Positions 26,128 to 35,036 of a DNA stretch of 64,000 nt are shown here, piece by piece. This DNA is from Marivibrio halodurans (lineage in GTDB: Bacteria > Pseudomonadota > Alphaproteobacteria > UBA8366 > Aestuariispiraceae). The stretch covers positions 248,001-312,000 of the forward strand of contig NZ_JAGMWN010000001.1 of NCBI RefSeq assembly GCF_017963645.1, in the 5' to 3' direction. The position numbers and the translations under genes are program-made. The notes under the pieces are model-generated. The model made no database searches. It worked only from the letters and a program-made list of their open reading frames with translations, and was not told the DNA's origin. Numbering within the stretch: position 1 is the first letter of the stretch; every line of letters begins with the position of its first letter.

Positions 26128-28386
26128 ATGCGCGCCGGCAGGCGTTTCCGCATGGCCGCCCTCGGTATCGCCGTATTCGGTGCCGCTCTCCTTCCCTCCC
26201 CGCTTCCTCCCGGCCTTGCGGGAGATACGGGTGCGGCATGGGCGCAGCAGAGCGATCCGGTCAGCCTCTCCCAGTCCGAGGAAACGCTGTTCCGCGCGGA
26301 CGAAATCATCAACCACGGCGATATCGGCGTCACCGTCCTACGCGGCAATGTGGAGATCGCGCAAGGTGACTATGTCCTGACGGCCGACACGGTCAGCTAT
26401 AACCGGGAAGCCGATACGCTTACCGCCTCCGGCGACGTGGTCATGCTGCAGCCCGACGGCACCGTCGTCTTCTCCACCTATCTGGAGGTCACCTCCGACG
26501 GCTTCAAGAACGGTGTGATCGAGAATATCCGCATCCTGTTGGCGCAGGATGCGCGCATCGCCGCAAATGCCGCGCGTCGGTCGGACGGCAACAGGACGGA
26601 GATGGCGAAGGCCGTCTATTCTCCCTGCGACATATGCCGCGAGGATCCGTCGAGCGATCCGCTCTGGCAGTTGAAGGCCCGCCGCATCACCCATAACGAG
26701 GAAGAGTATCTGCTCCAATACGAGGATGCCTGGCTCGAATTCGCGGGCTTGCCGGTTCTCTATGCCCCTTACTTTCAGCACTACGATTCGAGGGTCGAGC
26801 GGAAGTCGGGTTTCCTGATTCCCTCCTTCGGTTCGACGACGGGTCTCGATCGTTTCGTCCAGCCCCGCTATTTCTGGGCCATGTCCGAGGACAAGGACCT
26901 GACGGTAGAACCGATTATCGGTTCCAACGGGGATGTCATCGCGGCCGCGAAATATCGCCAGCGTTTCAATCGGGGTTATCTGAACACTGACTTCTCGATT
27001 GGCGAGCTTGGTCCCGTTCTCGACGTCAACGGCGACGAGGGCATAGCCGGCGAGGAAAAGCTGGATGGCAGGACGATCCGCGGCCATATCCGGGCGGAGG
27101 GCGAATATCACATCAACGAGACATGGCGCGCCGGCCTCAACGTCAATCGTTTGACGGACGAATCCTATGGCCGCGCCTACCCCCTGTTCGACCTGCCGGG
27201 AACACAGGCGGTCAGCACCGCGCGTCTCGAAGGCTTTCGCCGGCGCAATTACGCGAATGTCGAGATGCTCTCGATTCAGTCGCTGCGCACCGATCCCGGA
27301 CCGAACTTCCGGGAGCAGGATGTCGTGCCCCGCGCCTCCTATAGCGGCCGTGGTGAAGCGGACAGCTTCGGCGGCCGGTGGCAGTTCGACGCGGATGCCC
27401 GGTTCCTCGCGGTCGAGAACGATGACGACCTGCATCGGCTGTCGTTGAACCCGGGCTATGGCTTCAGCAAGACATCGCCGCTCGGCTTCAAATGGGACGG
27501 TCAAGCGACGGTCCATGCCAATGGCTATGTGATCGAGCGGGACGTGAACCGCGCGCCCGGCGAGGACAAGGCCTATGAGTTCGAGGGAACGGTCGTTCCC
27601 AAGGCCTCCAGCCAGCTTTCCTATCCCTTCGTTCGGTATAGCGAGTCGACGACCCAGACGGTTACCCCCATTCTCTTCGGCACGCTGGCGCCGAATGTCG
27701 ATCCGCCGGACTCCATTACCTTCGAGGATACGACGCGCTTCGAACTCGACGAGATCAATGTGCTTAGCCATGACCGGCTCAAGGGGAACGACGCGATCGA
27801 CAGCGGTAGTCGCCTCGCCGCCGCCCTTCGGTACGATTTGAACTGGGGAGATTACCTGTTCAACGCGACGCTCGCGCGGACGCTCGCCTCCAACGACAAC
27901 GAGGATTTGGACCGGCGCACGAATATTGGTTGGTATAAGAACGATTGGGTCGGGTCGATTGGCATGGAACATGCCGATTACGGAAGCATCAGCTATAGTT
28001 TCCGAACCGATGATCTCGGCTTCCAGGAAGCAAGGCGCCAAACCGTCAATTGGTCGGTCGGCCCTTCCTATCTGCGGACGAACGGCAACTACACTTTCGT
28101 CGACAATGCGGCCTTCGGAACCACGACGCCGGATTCCGAGTTCTACAGCCTCGGATTTTCAGGCTCTGCCGGGAACTGGCTCTATTCCGCCAGTATCAAC
28201 CACGATATCACCGCGGACACGACACGTTCTTATGCCGCGTCTTTCGGTTGGGTGAATGAGTGCCTTTATGTCAGGGGTACGTTCAGCCGTGCCTACACGG
28301 TGGTCAATGGCCGCAACCAGACGCTTGACGGTGTCCTGGTCACGCTGTCGCTCAAGACGCTCGGGGAATACGATATCGTATTCTAG
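26128..28386 (+). CDS. lptD: LPS-assembly outer membrane protein LptD
   Basis: LptD is the outer membrane beta-barrel that inserts lipopolysaccharide into the outer leaflet, together with LptE. The 752-residue product has a signal peptide (MRAGRRFRMAALGIAVFGAA, cleavage near AWAQQ). An OstA/LptA-like N-terminal jellyroll follows (VLRGNVEIAQGDYVLTADTV, LTASGDVVMLQPDG), then cysteines in CDICRE, then a long beta-barrel rich in aromatic-ended strands, ending LKTLGEYDIVF with the terminal aromatic typical of outer-membrane barrels. An in-frame ATG at 26083 would add 15 residues before the signal peptide. Confidence 0.93.
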   Translation: MRAGRRFRMAALGIAVFGAALLPSPLPPGLAGDTGAAWAQQSDPVSLSQSEETLFRADEIINHGDIGVTVLRGNVEIAQGDYVLTADTVSYNREADTLTASGDVVMLQPDGTVVFSTYLEVTSDGFKNGVIENIRILLAQDARIAANAARRSDGNRTEMAKAVYSPCDICREDPSSDPLWQLKARRITHNEEEYLLQYEDAWLEFAGLPVLYAPYFQHYDSRVERKSGFLIPSFGSTTGLDRFVQPRYFWAMSEDKDLTVEPIIGSNGDVIAAAKYRQRFNRGYLNTDFSIGELGPVLDVNGDEGIAGEEKLDGRTIRGHIRAEGEYHINETWRAGLNVNRLTDESYGRAYPLFDLPGTQAVSTARLEGFRRRNYANVEMLSIQSLRTDPGPNFREQDVVPRASYSGRGEADSFGGRWQFDADARFLAVENDDDLHRLSLNPGYGFSKTSPLGFKWDGQATVHANGYVIERDVNRAPGEDKAYEFEGTVVPKASSQLSYPFVRYSESTTQTVTPILFGTLAPNVDPPDSITFEDTTRFELDEINVLSHDRLKGNDAIDSGSRLAAALRYDLNWGDYLFNATLARTLASNDNEDLDRRTNIGWYKNDWVGSIGMEHADYGSISYSFRTDDLGFQEARRQTVNWSVGPSYLRTNGNYTFVDNAAFGTTTPDSEFYSLGFSGSAGNWLYSASINHDITADTTRSYAASFGWVNECLYVRGTFSRAYTVVNGRNQTLDGVLVTLSLKTLGEYDIVF

Positions 28387-28477
28387 TGTCTGTCTGTTTT
28401 ATTCGGAATCGTTAGGGTTTCCCTTTGGCGGCGAATTGTGATTCATGCTGAGTGCTGGAGCAAGGAGGCTGGCCTGC

Positions 28478-28846
28478 ATGACGCGCCCCCTTTCCCGTGG
28501 CCTTCGAGAGCGCATCGTGGCCGGCTTGGCCGACGGGCGGGACGTGCCGCGAGGGTGCCCGGCGTTACGATGTGTCGGTGGCGGGCCGGCCGGAGTTTGT
28601 GACGCCCGGCAGGCGGTCCGAGACGCCGGCGCTCATCTCCTCTTCCTGCCGCCCTATAGTCCCGACCTCAATCCGGTCGAGATGATGTCCGCCAAGCTCA
28701 AGACCCTCGTCCGCAAGGCTGAAACCCGAACCGTCGAGGAAACATGGCGGCGCGGCGGAACTCTCCTCCACGCCTTCCCCCAGACGAATGTGCTCGCTAC
28801 ATCAGACACGCAGGGTAAGATTCAGTCTAAATCAGACGAATACTAA
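28478..28846 (+). pseudogene. IS630-family transposase remnant
   Basis: The first residues (TRPLSRGLRERIVAGLADG) match the IS630 N-terminal helix-turn-helix. The expected continuation (CREGARRYDVSVA) is read in another frame, showing a frameshift near 28550. The C-terminal DDE segment (LLFLPPYSPDLNPVEMM, then AKLKTLVRKAETRTVEETW) follows directly, so most of the catalytic core, including the first two acidic residues, is deleted. The remnant cannot be active. It ends where the 262-base palindromic element begins. Confidence 0.82.
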
Positions 28847-29107
28847 TACCAAACCTTGTTGATCACGCCCCATGCGGATCGCGTTCGGCTTTGGTCGGGC
28901 AGGAAGGGTGGCGCGGGCGATGCAGGGCATCGTCAAGCCGCGCTGACGCCCTCCGACGGAAGCCGAACGCGACCCGAAGGGCGCCCTCCCGGGCCCTCGG
29001 ACGGCGTTGCCCGCGCCTCGCGATGCCCCGCATCGCCACGGCATACCCTCCTGGCCGAGAGCCCGGGAGGGACGTCCCCATGGGTCGTGATCAACAAGAT
29101 TTGGTAT
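28846..29107. repeat. 262-bp near-palindromic element with terminal inverted repeats (MITE-like)
   Basis: The terminal 29 bases (28846-28874 and 29079-29107) are inverted copies with 27 of 29 matches, beginning ATACCAAA. Reading both halves inward without gaps, a second block (28916-28932 against 29021-29037) matches at 16 of 17. Each half also contains its own perfect stem: TCGCGTTCGGCTT (28879-28891) with 28960-28972, and CCCTCCCGGGC (28984-28994) with 29061-29071. The element could fold as a cruciform or a strongly structured RNA. It looks like a non-autonomous mobile or repetitive element; copies elsewhere cannot be seen here. Confidence 0.85.
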
Positions 29108-29216
29108 AAGGCGTGGGCGCTTGGGGCCGTGGCGGAATCAGTTCGATCCAGGAGATCATGCGATCTCGGCGAAACAGGGATGTGTCGGGCACGCCACCCT
29201 TCGGGGCGCGGCGAGG
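29108..29216. other. Spacer between the palindromic element and the dioxygenase-sulfotransferase gene
   Basis: I see no gene or clear terminator in these 109 bases. Confidence 0.4.
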
Positions 29217-31676
29217 TTAAACCGTCAGCCCCGCTGATCGCGCAGCCTCGATCTGCCGATTGAGCAGGTCGCGCCACTCGGCGCGCTCCCGAATGCAATC
29301 CTGGAGATTGGCGAACAGGGTTTCGGCGAAGGGGCGAACCGCCTTGAAATTTGGCGCGGCCGACGCATCGAGTGCGGGAAGCTTACGAACGGCCGGATCA
29401 TCGGGTGCATGCGCGACAACCTCGTTCGGAACGTCGATCTTCAACGCTTTCACGAGATCCTCGAATTGCTCGCCGATATTACGATATTCCAGCACATAGC
29501 CGTCCGGCCGATTGAGAACGATTGCATAGCCGATCACGTCGTTCATCGCCAACTGGAAGAGATTCCGCATCAACTCATCCCTGGGGATCGTCGGATAGCT
29601 CGGCCCCGCCTCAGCAGTCTCGCGCAGTCGACGAAGCATCACGCTCTCCTTGCCGCGCGGCGTGCGCCCATCCTTCGCTAGTCGATGCGTTGGTCCCCGG
29701 AACCGAAAGGACAGCAGGACCTCGCTATAGGGCCGGGTCAGCAGCACGGGTGTCACTTTCCGGTCCAATTTCGCGCGGATACCTTCGATGGCGGCTTCCA
29801 GGTCGTTCTCCTCGAGCGAGAAGATTAACTTCGAACCCGCATATCGCGCCGTGCCGGACCAAGTTGCGAAATCCGCTAGGAAGGTGCCGGACATATCTGG
29901 CACCATGCGATGCACTTCGTCGGGGGTCGCGTTCTTGGGTAGGCTCCAGCGATACTCAAAATCACTCGCGACGCCCGGCAGTTGATTGAGTAGGGTCGTC
30001 ACCCAGGTCGATCCTGTGCGCCCATTCCCGATAAAGAGAAAACCACCCTTCAGGGCCCGCCGAGACGTGGCGGCATTCTTCTTTTCGGCCTTTGTCCCGG
30101 CCGCGCCGTCGCTGGCCCGATAATAAGGCGATTCCTTCCAATTCACGATGGTGCCTAGAACCTGTCGCGTCGGAAGGTCCATATTGACACGCCCTGCGAC
30201 CAGGTGCTCTGGAACACTATCGCATTCACGCAGCGCCGAACTACGCGGCGACATGCTCACTTGATAACGCAAGGCCACGATCAGGCGACGCTTGCTTTGC
30301 GGCTGGTGAATTTTATGAAGCTGGAAGCCGTTGGAGGCAAGAATCGTCCCGGGCGGGCCCGTGAAGAACTTCTGATCCTGCTCGAACAACGCCAGCTTCA
30401 CCGATTGCGGAATGTGATACCCATACCCGTCGAAAAAGTCGAAGACGGTGAGGTTGCGGTCGAGATGCGGGAAATCCTGCCCCTTTCGAAGAGCCTCCTC
30501 GAGCCGCTTGGCGACGACATCGAAGCGATGCGATCCTGGGATAAGGGCGTGCGGTCCCGATTCCATATCCACATCGCTTAGATACATATAGACCCAGAAC
30601 ATGCCGAAATCGTTCAGGTCGCGGTGATAGTCGCCGATAGTCACGCCGTCCGGAACGAGATGGTCGGTATGCGGGAAATCCCAATGGACATAGATTTTCG
30701 ACAATAGAGGCGTCCCACCGAGATGCCGCCGCCCCACCTCCAACAGCGTTGGATCAACCGAGAGCTCGAGCAAATGCGGCGCGGCCATCGAATCGGCCAG
30801 GGAATAGCTGCCGTAGGAAAAGGCTTCGGCCCCATAGCCGACGAAACGTTGGATATTGTCCAGGCGATTTTCCGCCGTATGACCATTATAGACAGGGCGG
30901 CCAAGGAAATAATCGTAGACTTCCTGCAATTGCCGTTCGGTCAGTAAGGGATCGAAAGTCGTGGTGCCATGCTCAGCCATGTCCGACGCGTGACGGTCGA
31001 TTTTCTGTGACGTTTCACTAAATATCGCGGTCCCGAAGCGGCGCCGGTTGATCATCGCGACCAGCGCGCCGACATCATGCCAATGGACCAGCCGTCGGAA
31101 GCATTGCTGCTTCATGGAATGGTAGATACCACCATTTTCAGGCATCTGTAGCCATCGCAACACCTGCGCGGTCAGGTCGAACGGTATGCGGCGCCGATAA
31201 GCCTCCGCGACGAGCGCCCTCGCGAATAGAACGTCATTATCCAGCGCGTCCGCGTCACCGGCACTGATCGCCTCGGCTGCCTCTTCTGCCAACCGAAGGC
31301 TGGCGGGCTGGAAATAGGCTCCAAGGGCATTGGCATGAATCTGCCAGAGACTGCCGGCCTCCGATGAGTAGACAAGTGGCCGGCTGAGTTTCGGCATGGT
31401 CCGCAACGCCTTGATGTAATAGGGTGCCACGCGGCTTTGTTCCGCATAGGCGACTTCAAGGTGCGCCATATCATGTGAATGATCTGCTTGACTTGGCGGT
31501 ACGGTCGGCGCCGATGGCTCGGAAAACGCCGTTTCCGCAGCAGAATCAGGTGCCGCATTGCTCGCCTCAGAAACGGCGAAGGCCGGATCATTGAGCTTAA
31601 GGTACTCTGCCAGATCGCTCGGCACGGGCTCCTGTATCTGGCCGAGAAGGCTCGCTAGCCGTTTGGCGTGATCCAT
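29217..31676 (-). CDS. Fusion protein: Fe(II)/2-oxoglutarate dioxygenase (PhyH-like) plus sulfotransferase
   Basis: The 819-residue protein has three parts. Residues 1-240 are unrecognised and mostly helical. Residues about 245-475 look like a phytanoyl-CoA-dioxygenase-type jellyroll: YHRD (H351, D353), the conserved ESGPHALIPGSH, and a distal histidine and arginine in QLHKIHQPQSKRR (H454 or H457, R463). Residues about 544-819 are a sulfotransferase-like domain with the PAPS-binding loop FIGNGRTGSTW (548-558) and the 3'-phosphate-binding region around LLTRPYSEVLLSF. It would hydroxylate and sulfate a glycan or its precursor, which is inference. It lies at the 3' end of the exporter gene group and overlaps the small upstream gene by 22 bases. 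Confidence 0.75.
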   Translation of the reverse strand: MDHAKRLASLLGQIQEPVPSDLAEYLKLNDPAFAVSEASNAAPDSAAETAFSEPSAPTVPPSQADHSHDMAHLEVAYAEQSRVAPYYIKALRTMPKLSRPLVYSSEAGSLWQIHANALGAYFQPASLRLAEEAAEAISAGDADALDNDVLFARALVAEAYRRRIPFDLTAQVLRWLQMPENGGIYHSMKQQCFRRLVHWHDVGALVAMINRRRFGTAIFSETSQKIDRHASDMAEHGTTTFDPLLTERQLQEVYDYFLGRPVYNGHTAENRLDNIQRFVGYGAEAFSYGSYSLADSMAAPHLLELSVDPTLLEVGRRHLGGTPLLSKIYVHWDFPHTDHLVPDGVTIGDYHRDLNDFGMFWVYMYLSDVDMESGPHALIPGSHRFDVVAKRLEEALRKGQDFPHLDRNLTVFDFFDGYGYHIPQSVKLALFEQDQKFFTGPPGTILASNGFQLHKIHQPQSKRRLIVALRYQVSMSPRSSALRECDSVPEHLVAGRVNMDLPTRQVLGTIVNWKESPYYRASDGAAGTKAEKKNAATSRRALKGGFLFIGNGRTGSTWVTTLLNQLPGVASDFEYRWSLPKNATPDEVHRMVPDMSGTFLADFATWSGTARYAGSKLIFSLEENDLEAAIEGIRAKLDRKVTPVLLTRPYSEVLLSFRFRGPTHRLAKDGRTPRGKESVMLRRLRETAEAGPSYPTIPRDELMRNLFQLAMNDVIGYAIVLNRPDGYVLEYRNIGEQFEDLVKALKIDVPNEVVAHAPDDPAVRKLPALDASAAPNFKAVRPFAETLFANLQDCIRERAEWRDLLNRQIEAARSAGLTV

Positions 31677-31984
31677 GCACGCAACGAGGGATCGTCGAAT
31701 ATCTGTCGGAGCGCATGCGCCTCCAGATCCGGCGGCACGCCCGCGCCGTCCTCCATCATCCGCGTATGCAATGCGATAATGTCGGAGAATGGGACCGAAC
31801 GGCCGGCGGAAATCTCAGCCCGATAAGTCGCGACGAGATCCGATGGCTGCATGGACTCCTGGGCTTGGGCACTCTCCAGCGTATCGCTCGGGCTATTGGA
31901 TTGCCCCCACCCGGCCGATACATCGGATTCGGCAAGCATACGCTTAAACTTGCCGAGAGAACGGCCCAGATAACCTTTAAGCAC
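31655..31984 (-). CDS. Small hypothetical protein coupled to the fusion enzyme
   Basis: The 109-residue product (MLKGYLGRSLGKFKRML onward, ending DPSLRAWITPNG) has no recognised domain, signal peptide or membrane segment. Its last 22 bases overlap the start of the dioxygenase-sulfotransferase gene in a different frame. This may be translational coupling. Alternatively, it is the natural N-terminus of that protein separated by a frameshift, because the downstream N-terminus is itself unusual and helical. Confidence 0.6.
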   Translation of the reverse strand: MLKGYLGRSLGKFKRMLAESDVSAGWGQSNSPSDTLESAQAQESMQPSDLVATYRAEISAGRSVPFSDIIALHTRMMEDGAGVPPDLEAHALRQIFDDPSLRAWITPNG

Positions 31985-32067
31985 GGTACACCCCCAGTTC
32001 GTCTTTTATGGACGGCGCGCGCGGCATGCCTCATCCGGCGAGGTCGTATTGCAACACCGTATCCCTC

Positions 32068-33162
32068 TTACGATGCTATGCTCTCCTTGGACAGGATGTT
32101 GTCCACCTTCTTCGCAAGCTCCTCGTCGAGCGTTTCCCCATCACGAGATTCAATCCCGCGTTGCAGCGCCTCGCGGTTCGCCTCCATATCCGTCCCTTCC
32201 TCATATTCCGCGATGAGGGATCGGATTTTCACCTCGAAGGATATCGGCTTGTTCTGCTCCTGCAACAGGGCGACGTAGCGACGCCACATCTTAATGCTGT
32301 TCGGAGCAATGGTGAGGGCGTATCGAAGCCCTTGTTCCTCCAGTGCCGGGGGGGGAAGTTCCCCTCGGCTGGCCATGTCCACCGCCATGATATAGGCCTT
32401 GCGAAGGGCGTCCGGTGCCCCACGCTTTGCCCCTTCGATGATCTGGCTGCGGTAGTTTTGGACAAGCTGATCCGGCGCTCCATCGGCAAGGATGCGGCCG
32501 TGTTCCAGAACGATGCAGCGATTGCAGACCTTCTGCACGAAACTTTCGGAATGCGAGGCGACGACGAGAATGGATGAACGGTCGATCATCTCATTCATTC
32601 GCGATTGCGCCTTCTGCGTGAACCCCGCATCGCCCGTCGCAAGCCCCTCGTCCAATAGAAGGATTTCGGGTTCCACCGCCGTCGCGATGGAAAAGCCGAG
32701 CCGCATCAACATGCCGCTGGAATAGGTTCGAACAGGCAGGTCGATATAGGGACCGAGTTCGGCGAACGCGATGATCTCATCCGATTTCGCCGCGATCTCG
32801 CGCCGGTTCAATCCCAGATGAAGGCCGCAAATAACGATGTTTTCGCGACCTGACCCATCCATGTTGAGGCCCGGCGTGGAATTAAAAAGAGTGGATATCC
32901 GCCCGACCGCGCTGACCCTGCCCTGTGTCGGGCTATAAACGCCCGCGAGCAGCCGCAGCATCGTGGATTTACCGGCACCGTTGTGCCCAATGATGCCCAG
33001 CCGGTCTCCTTCCTTCAGGTCCAGCGTGATATCCTGTAGCGCGCTGACTATGCCGCGATTCGGATCGATCGTTCCGCCGATATCCGCGATCGTCCCGTCC
33101 TTCGAAGCGACAGGCTTTATCGGGAATTCTATCCAGGCGCCTTCACAAGTGATTCGTGTCAT
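32068..33162 (-). CDS. Polysaccharide ABC exporter, ATP-binding subunit (Wzt/KpsT type)
   Basis: The 364-residue protein has a standard ABC ATPase domain: Walker A GHNGAGKST, the signature region TYSSGMLMRLGF, Walker B ILLLDEGLATGD and a switch histidine in VASHS. The N-terminal block (DPNRGIVSALQDITLDLKEGD) is typical of O-antigen and capsule exporters. Residues about 235-364 are a helical extension (GAPDALRKAYIMAVDMASRG onward), not the beta-sandwich carbohydrate-binding domain of Wzt. ATG 33162 lies 14 bases after the permease stop; TTG 33186 is possible. With the permease it would export a lipid-linked glycan. Confidence 0.9.
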   Translation of the reverse strand: MTRITCEGAWIEFPIKPVASKDGTIADIGGTIDPNRGIVSALQDITLDLKEGDRLGIIGHNGAGKSTMLRLLAGVYSPTQGRVSAVGRISTLFNSTPGLNMDGSGRENIVICGLHLGLNRREIAAKSDEIIAFAELGPYIDLPVRTYSSGMLMRLGFSIATAVEPEILLLDEGLATGDAGFTQKAQSRMNEMIDRSSILVVASHSESFVQKVCNRCIVLEHGRILADGAPDQLVQNYRSQIIEGAKRGAPDALRKAYIMAVDMASRGELPPPALEEQGLRYALTIAPNSIKMWRRYVALLQEQNKPISFEVKIRSLIAEYEEGTDMEANREALQRGIESRDGETLDEELAKKVDNILSKESIAS

Positions 33163-33176
33163 TCCTTGGACCCGCC

Positions 33177-34046
33177 TCAATACCAAAACGCGATTCGGTC
33201 ACGAACGCGTCCGTAAATCCAGAATGTGACCGCCGTTCCTACGATCAATGTTCCGACGGCCCATATCCAGCTTACCGGGTCTGGCATTTGGCCGATCAAC
33301 GGGTCTCGGACGATCCGGACGAGGTGATAGAGCGGGTTGTAATCCACCGCGTAAGCCAATTCCGGGCCGAGCATATCCTTCGGCCAGAGAATAGGGGTTA
33401 CGAACATCGCGATCTGCATCGCGGAAGCCGCCGCCGGAACCACGTCGCGAGATCGCATGCAGATGATACCGACGAGTAAGCTGATCCAAACGCCATTCGC
33501 CACCAGCAGCAAGAGAGCCGGAAGCGCGAGAAGCGCGATCCAACCCGGCAGGAACTGGGTGACAACCATGATGATCAGATAAAGAAGGCAATGATGCCCA
33601 AACAGCAAAAGGGCGCGCCATACGTGCCCCATCGCGAAGGCGATGAAGGGAAAGCGTATCGACAATGCCGTGGCGCCGCTGGAGAGAATGCAATGGGTTC
33701 CCTCCACGACGAAATAAGACAGCAGCGACCAGACGATAAGGGACGTTCCGACATATCGGAAATGGTGTGTCGGATCCTGCTTAAGAACCACGGCCCAGAT
33801 CGTTCCCATGACGAAGACGAAGGCACCCAGGGCGAGTGTGTGCCAGAAGGCACCGAGCTTCGTGCGCCGATATTTCCAGAGAACATCGATCCAGCCGCTA
33901 TAGAGCCAGACAGGCGCGAGCCGTATCGATTCCCGGATATCCGATATTACCACGCTAAAGGAGCCGCCGCGCTCGGGTGTCGTGAATCCGGGTTTCGCCG
34001 GAGTACGCTTCGGACGACCTGCGGCCATGGAATGCTGCTCGTTCAT
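33177..34046 (-). CDS. Polysaccharide ABC exporter, permease subunit (ABC-2, Wzm/KpsM type)
   Basis: The 289-residue protein has an N-terminal amphipathic region and six hydrophobic segments between about residues 65 and 280, the ABC-2 export permease layout. WKYRRTKLGAFWHTLALGAF, VTPILWPKDM and YNPLYHLVRIVRDPLIG are typical Wzm/KpsM blocks. It exports lipid-linked or phospholipid-anchored glycan across the inner membrane with the ATPase encoded 14 bases downstream. Confidence 0.92.
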   Translation of the reverse strand: MNEQHSMAAGRPKRTPAKPGFTTPERGGSFSVVISDIRESIRLAPVWLYSGWIDVLWKYRRTKLGAFWHTLALGAFVFVMGTIWAVVLKQDPTHHFRYVGTSLIVWSLLSYFVVEGTHCILSSGATALSIRFPFIAFAMGHVWRALLLFGHHCLLYLIIMVVTQFLPGWIALLALPALLLLVANGVWISLLVGIICMRSRDVVPAAASAMQIAMFVTPILWPKDMLGPELAYAVDYNPLYHLVRIVRDPLIGQMPDPVSWIWAVGTLIVGTAVTFWIYGRVRDRIAFWY

Positions 34047-34304
34047 GATGGTCTTCGTTCGCTTTCAAGCAGAGGCGGAATGCAACCGGTGAGGTCGCGA
34101 TATCGTATTGGTGCCTGTCCGGCCGATATGCGGTCCGCCTCGGACGCGGCAGATAGCATGCGCGCCCAAGCAGGTCGAGTGGAATCCTCGCTGGTATCCT
34201 TCAGGCGAAGTCCCATGTGGATAGCGCCGTCTTCCAACGATCCGGAGGTGAGCGCACCGCGGGAGAGGGCTTTCCCCGACCCGCGGCGGCTCGTCATCGG
34301 AAAG
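34047..34304. other. Intergenic region upstream of the exporter permease
   Basis: These 258 bases contain an open frame of 84 codons on the minus strand (34043-34297, overlapping the permease ATG). It has no ribosome-binding site and no recognisable sequence, so I do not call it. The exporter promoter may lie here. Confidence 0.35.
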
Positions 34305-34967
34305 TTATTCGAAGTAAATGAATTCGTGGTCTCCGCTATAGCCGGTCTTCTCGAACAGGAACCGCCACTCCTCCGGCGTATGGAAGGCGCGGCAGGTGAG
34401 CTGCCAATACATCAGATTGACCTTCTCGCGCTCGTTCCTATAGCCCTCGACGCAGATATATTTGGCGACTCGCCCCACACGCTCGATTTCCTGGAACGCG
34501 GACCATAGATCGGGCAGGTAGAGATTGTGCAGCGTGTTGATGGAGATCACGAGGTCGAAGTAATCATCGGGCCAGGGTAGTTCGGCGGCGGATCCAACCT
34601 GGCAGTTCGGCTTCACCGAATCCATGGTATGCTCAATGGCGTAGCTGGAGATATCAATGCCGGCCACCTCGACGCCCGGAACCGACTCCGTGAAGTCGTG
34701 CAGCAGGAACCCCTTCCCCGACCCGACATCCAGTATCCGCATGCCCGGCTTGATGCCATAAGATTCGACCATCGCATCCGCGACCTTACGCCAGCGCCCG
34801 TCATATTTATAGCCGCCATAGCCGGTCAGCCGGTCACCGTCCCAATAGTCGTAGCCGAACTGGATCGCGACCTCCGCCACCTCGGCCTTATCGATTTCGT
34901 TCACCCGCGCGATATAGTCCCGCTTCGTCGATTTATGGACGAGGCTGACGAATTCCTGCATGGCCAT
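34305..34967 (-). CDS. Class I SAM-dependent methyltransferase
   Basis: The 220-residue protein has motif I ILDVGSGKGFLL and the acidic residue after strand 2 in VAGIDISS. It also has FDLVISINTLHNLYLPDLWS in the motif IV/post-IV region. The acceptor is unknown; genomic context suggests a sugar or glycan. GGGGGAACC precedes ATG 34967. It is the last gene of the sugar-precursor block running from 42128 down to 34305. Confidence 0.87.
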   Translation of the reverse strand: MAMQEFVSLVHKSTKRDYIARVNEIDKAEVAEVAIQFGYDYWDGDRLTGYGGYKYDGRWRKVADAMVESYGIKPGMRILDVGSGKGFLLHDFTESVPGVEVAGIDISSYAIEHTMDSVKPNCQVGSAAELPWPDDYFDLVISINTLHNLYLPDLWSAFQEIERVGRVAKYICVEGYRNEREKVNLMYWQLTCRAFHTPEEWRFLFEKTGYSGDHEFIYFE

Positions 34968-35036
34968 AGGTTCCCCCTTCGCGACCGGTTCAGTTTGGAC
35001 GGTTTCAACAGGCAGCCGGTTTCAGTGCATCGCGCG

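Noticed and set aside
26338-28041. 567-codon open frame antisense to lptD
   Set aside because: It is a shadow of lptD. The lptD protein has clear signal peptide, jellyroll and barrel features.
28856-29298. Several short open frames on both strands inside and beside the palindromic element
   Set aside because: They arise from the inverted repeat itself, which yields matching open frames on both strands, and none has a start signal.
33171-33190. AATACCAAAA near 33180 and a similar string near 47130 as further palindromic-element ends
   Set aside because: Only about 8-10 bases match the element end, and no partner arm follows, so these are chance matches.
34043-34297. 84-codon minus-strand open frame before the exporter permease
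   Set aside because: It has no ribosome-binding site and no recognisable sequence, and it overlaps the permease start by 4 bases, so I treated the region as intergenic.
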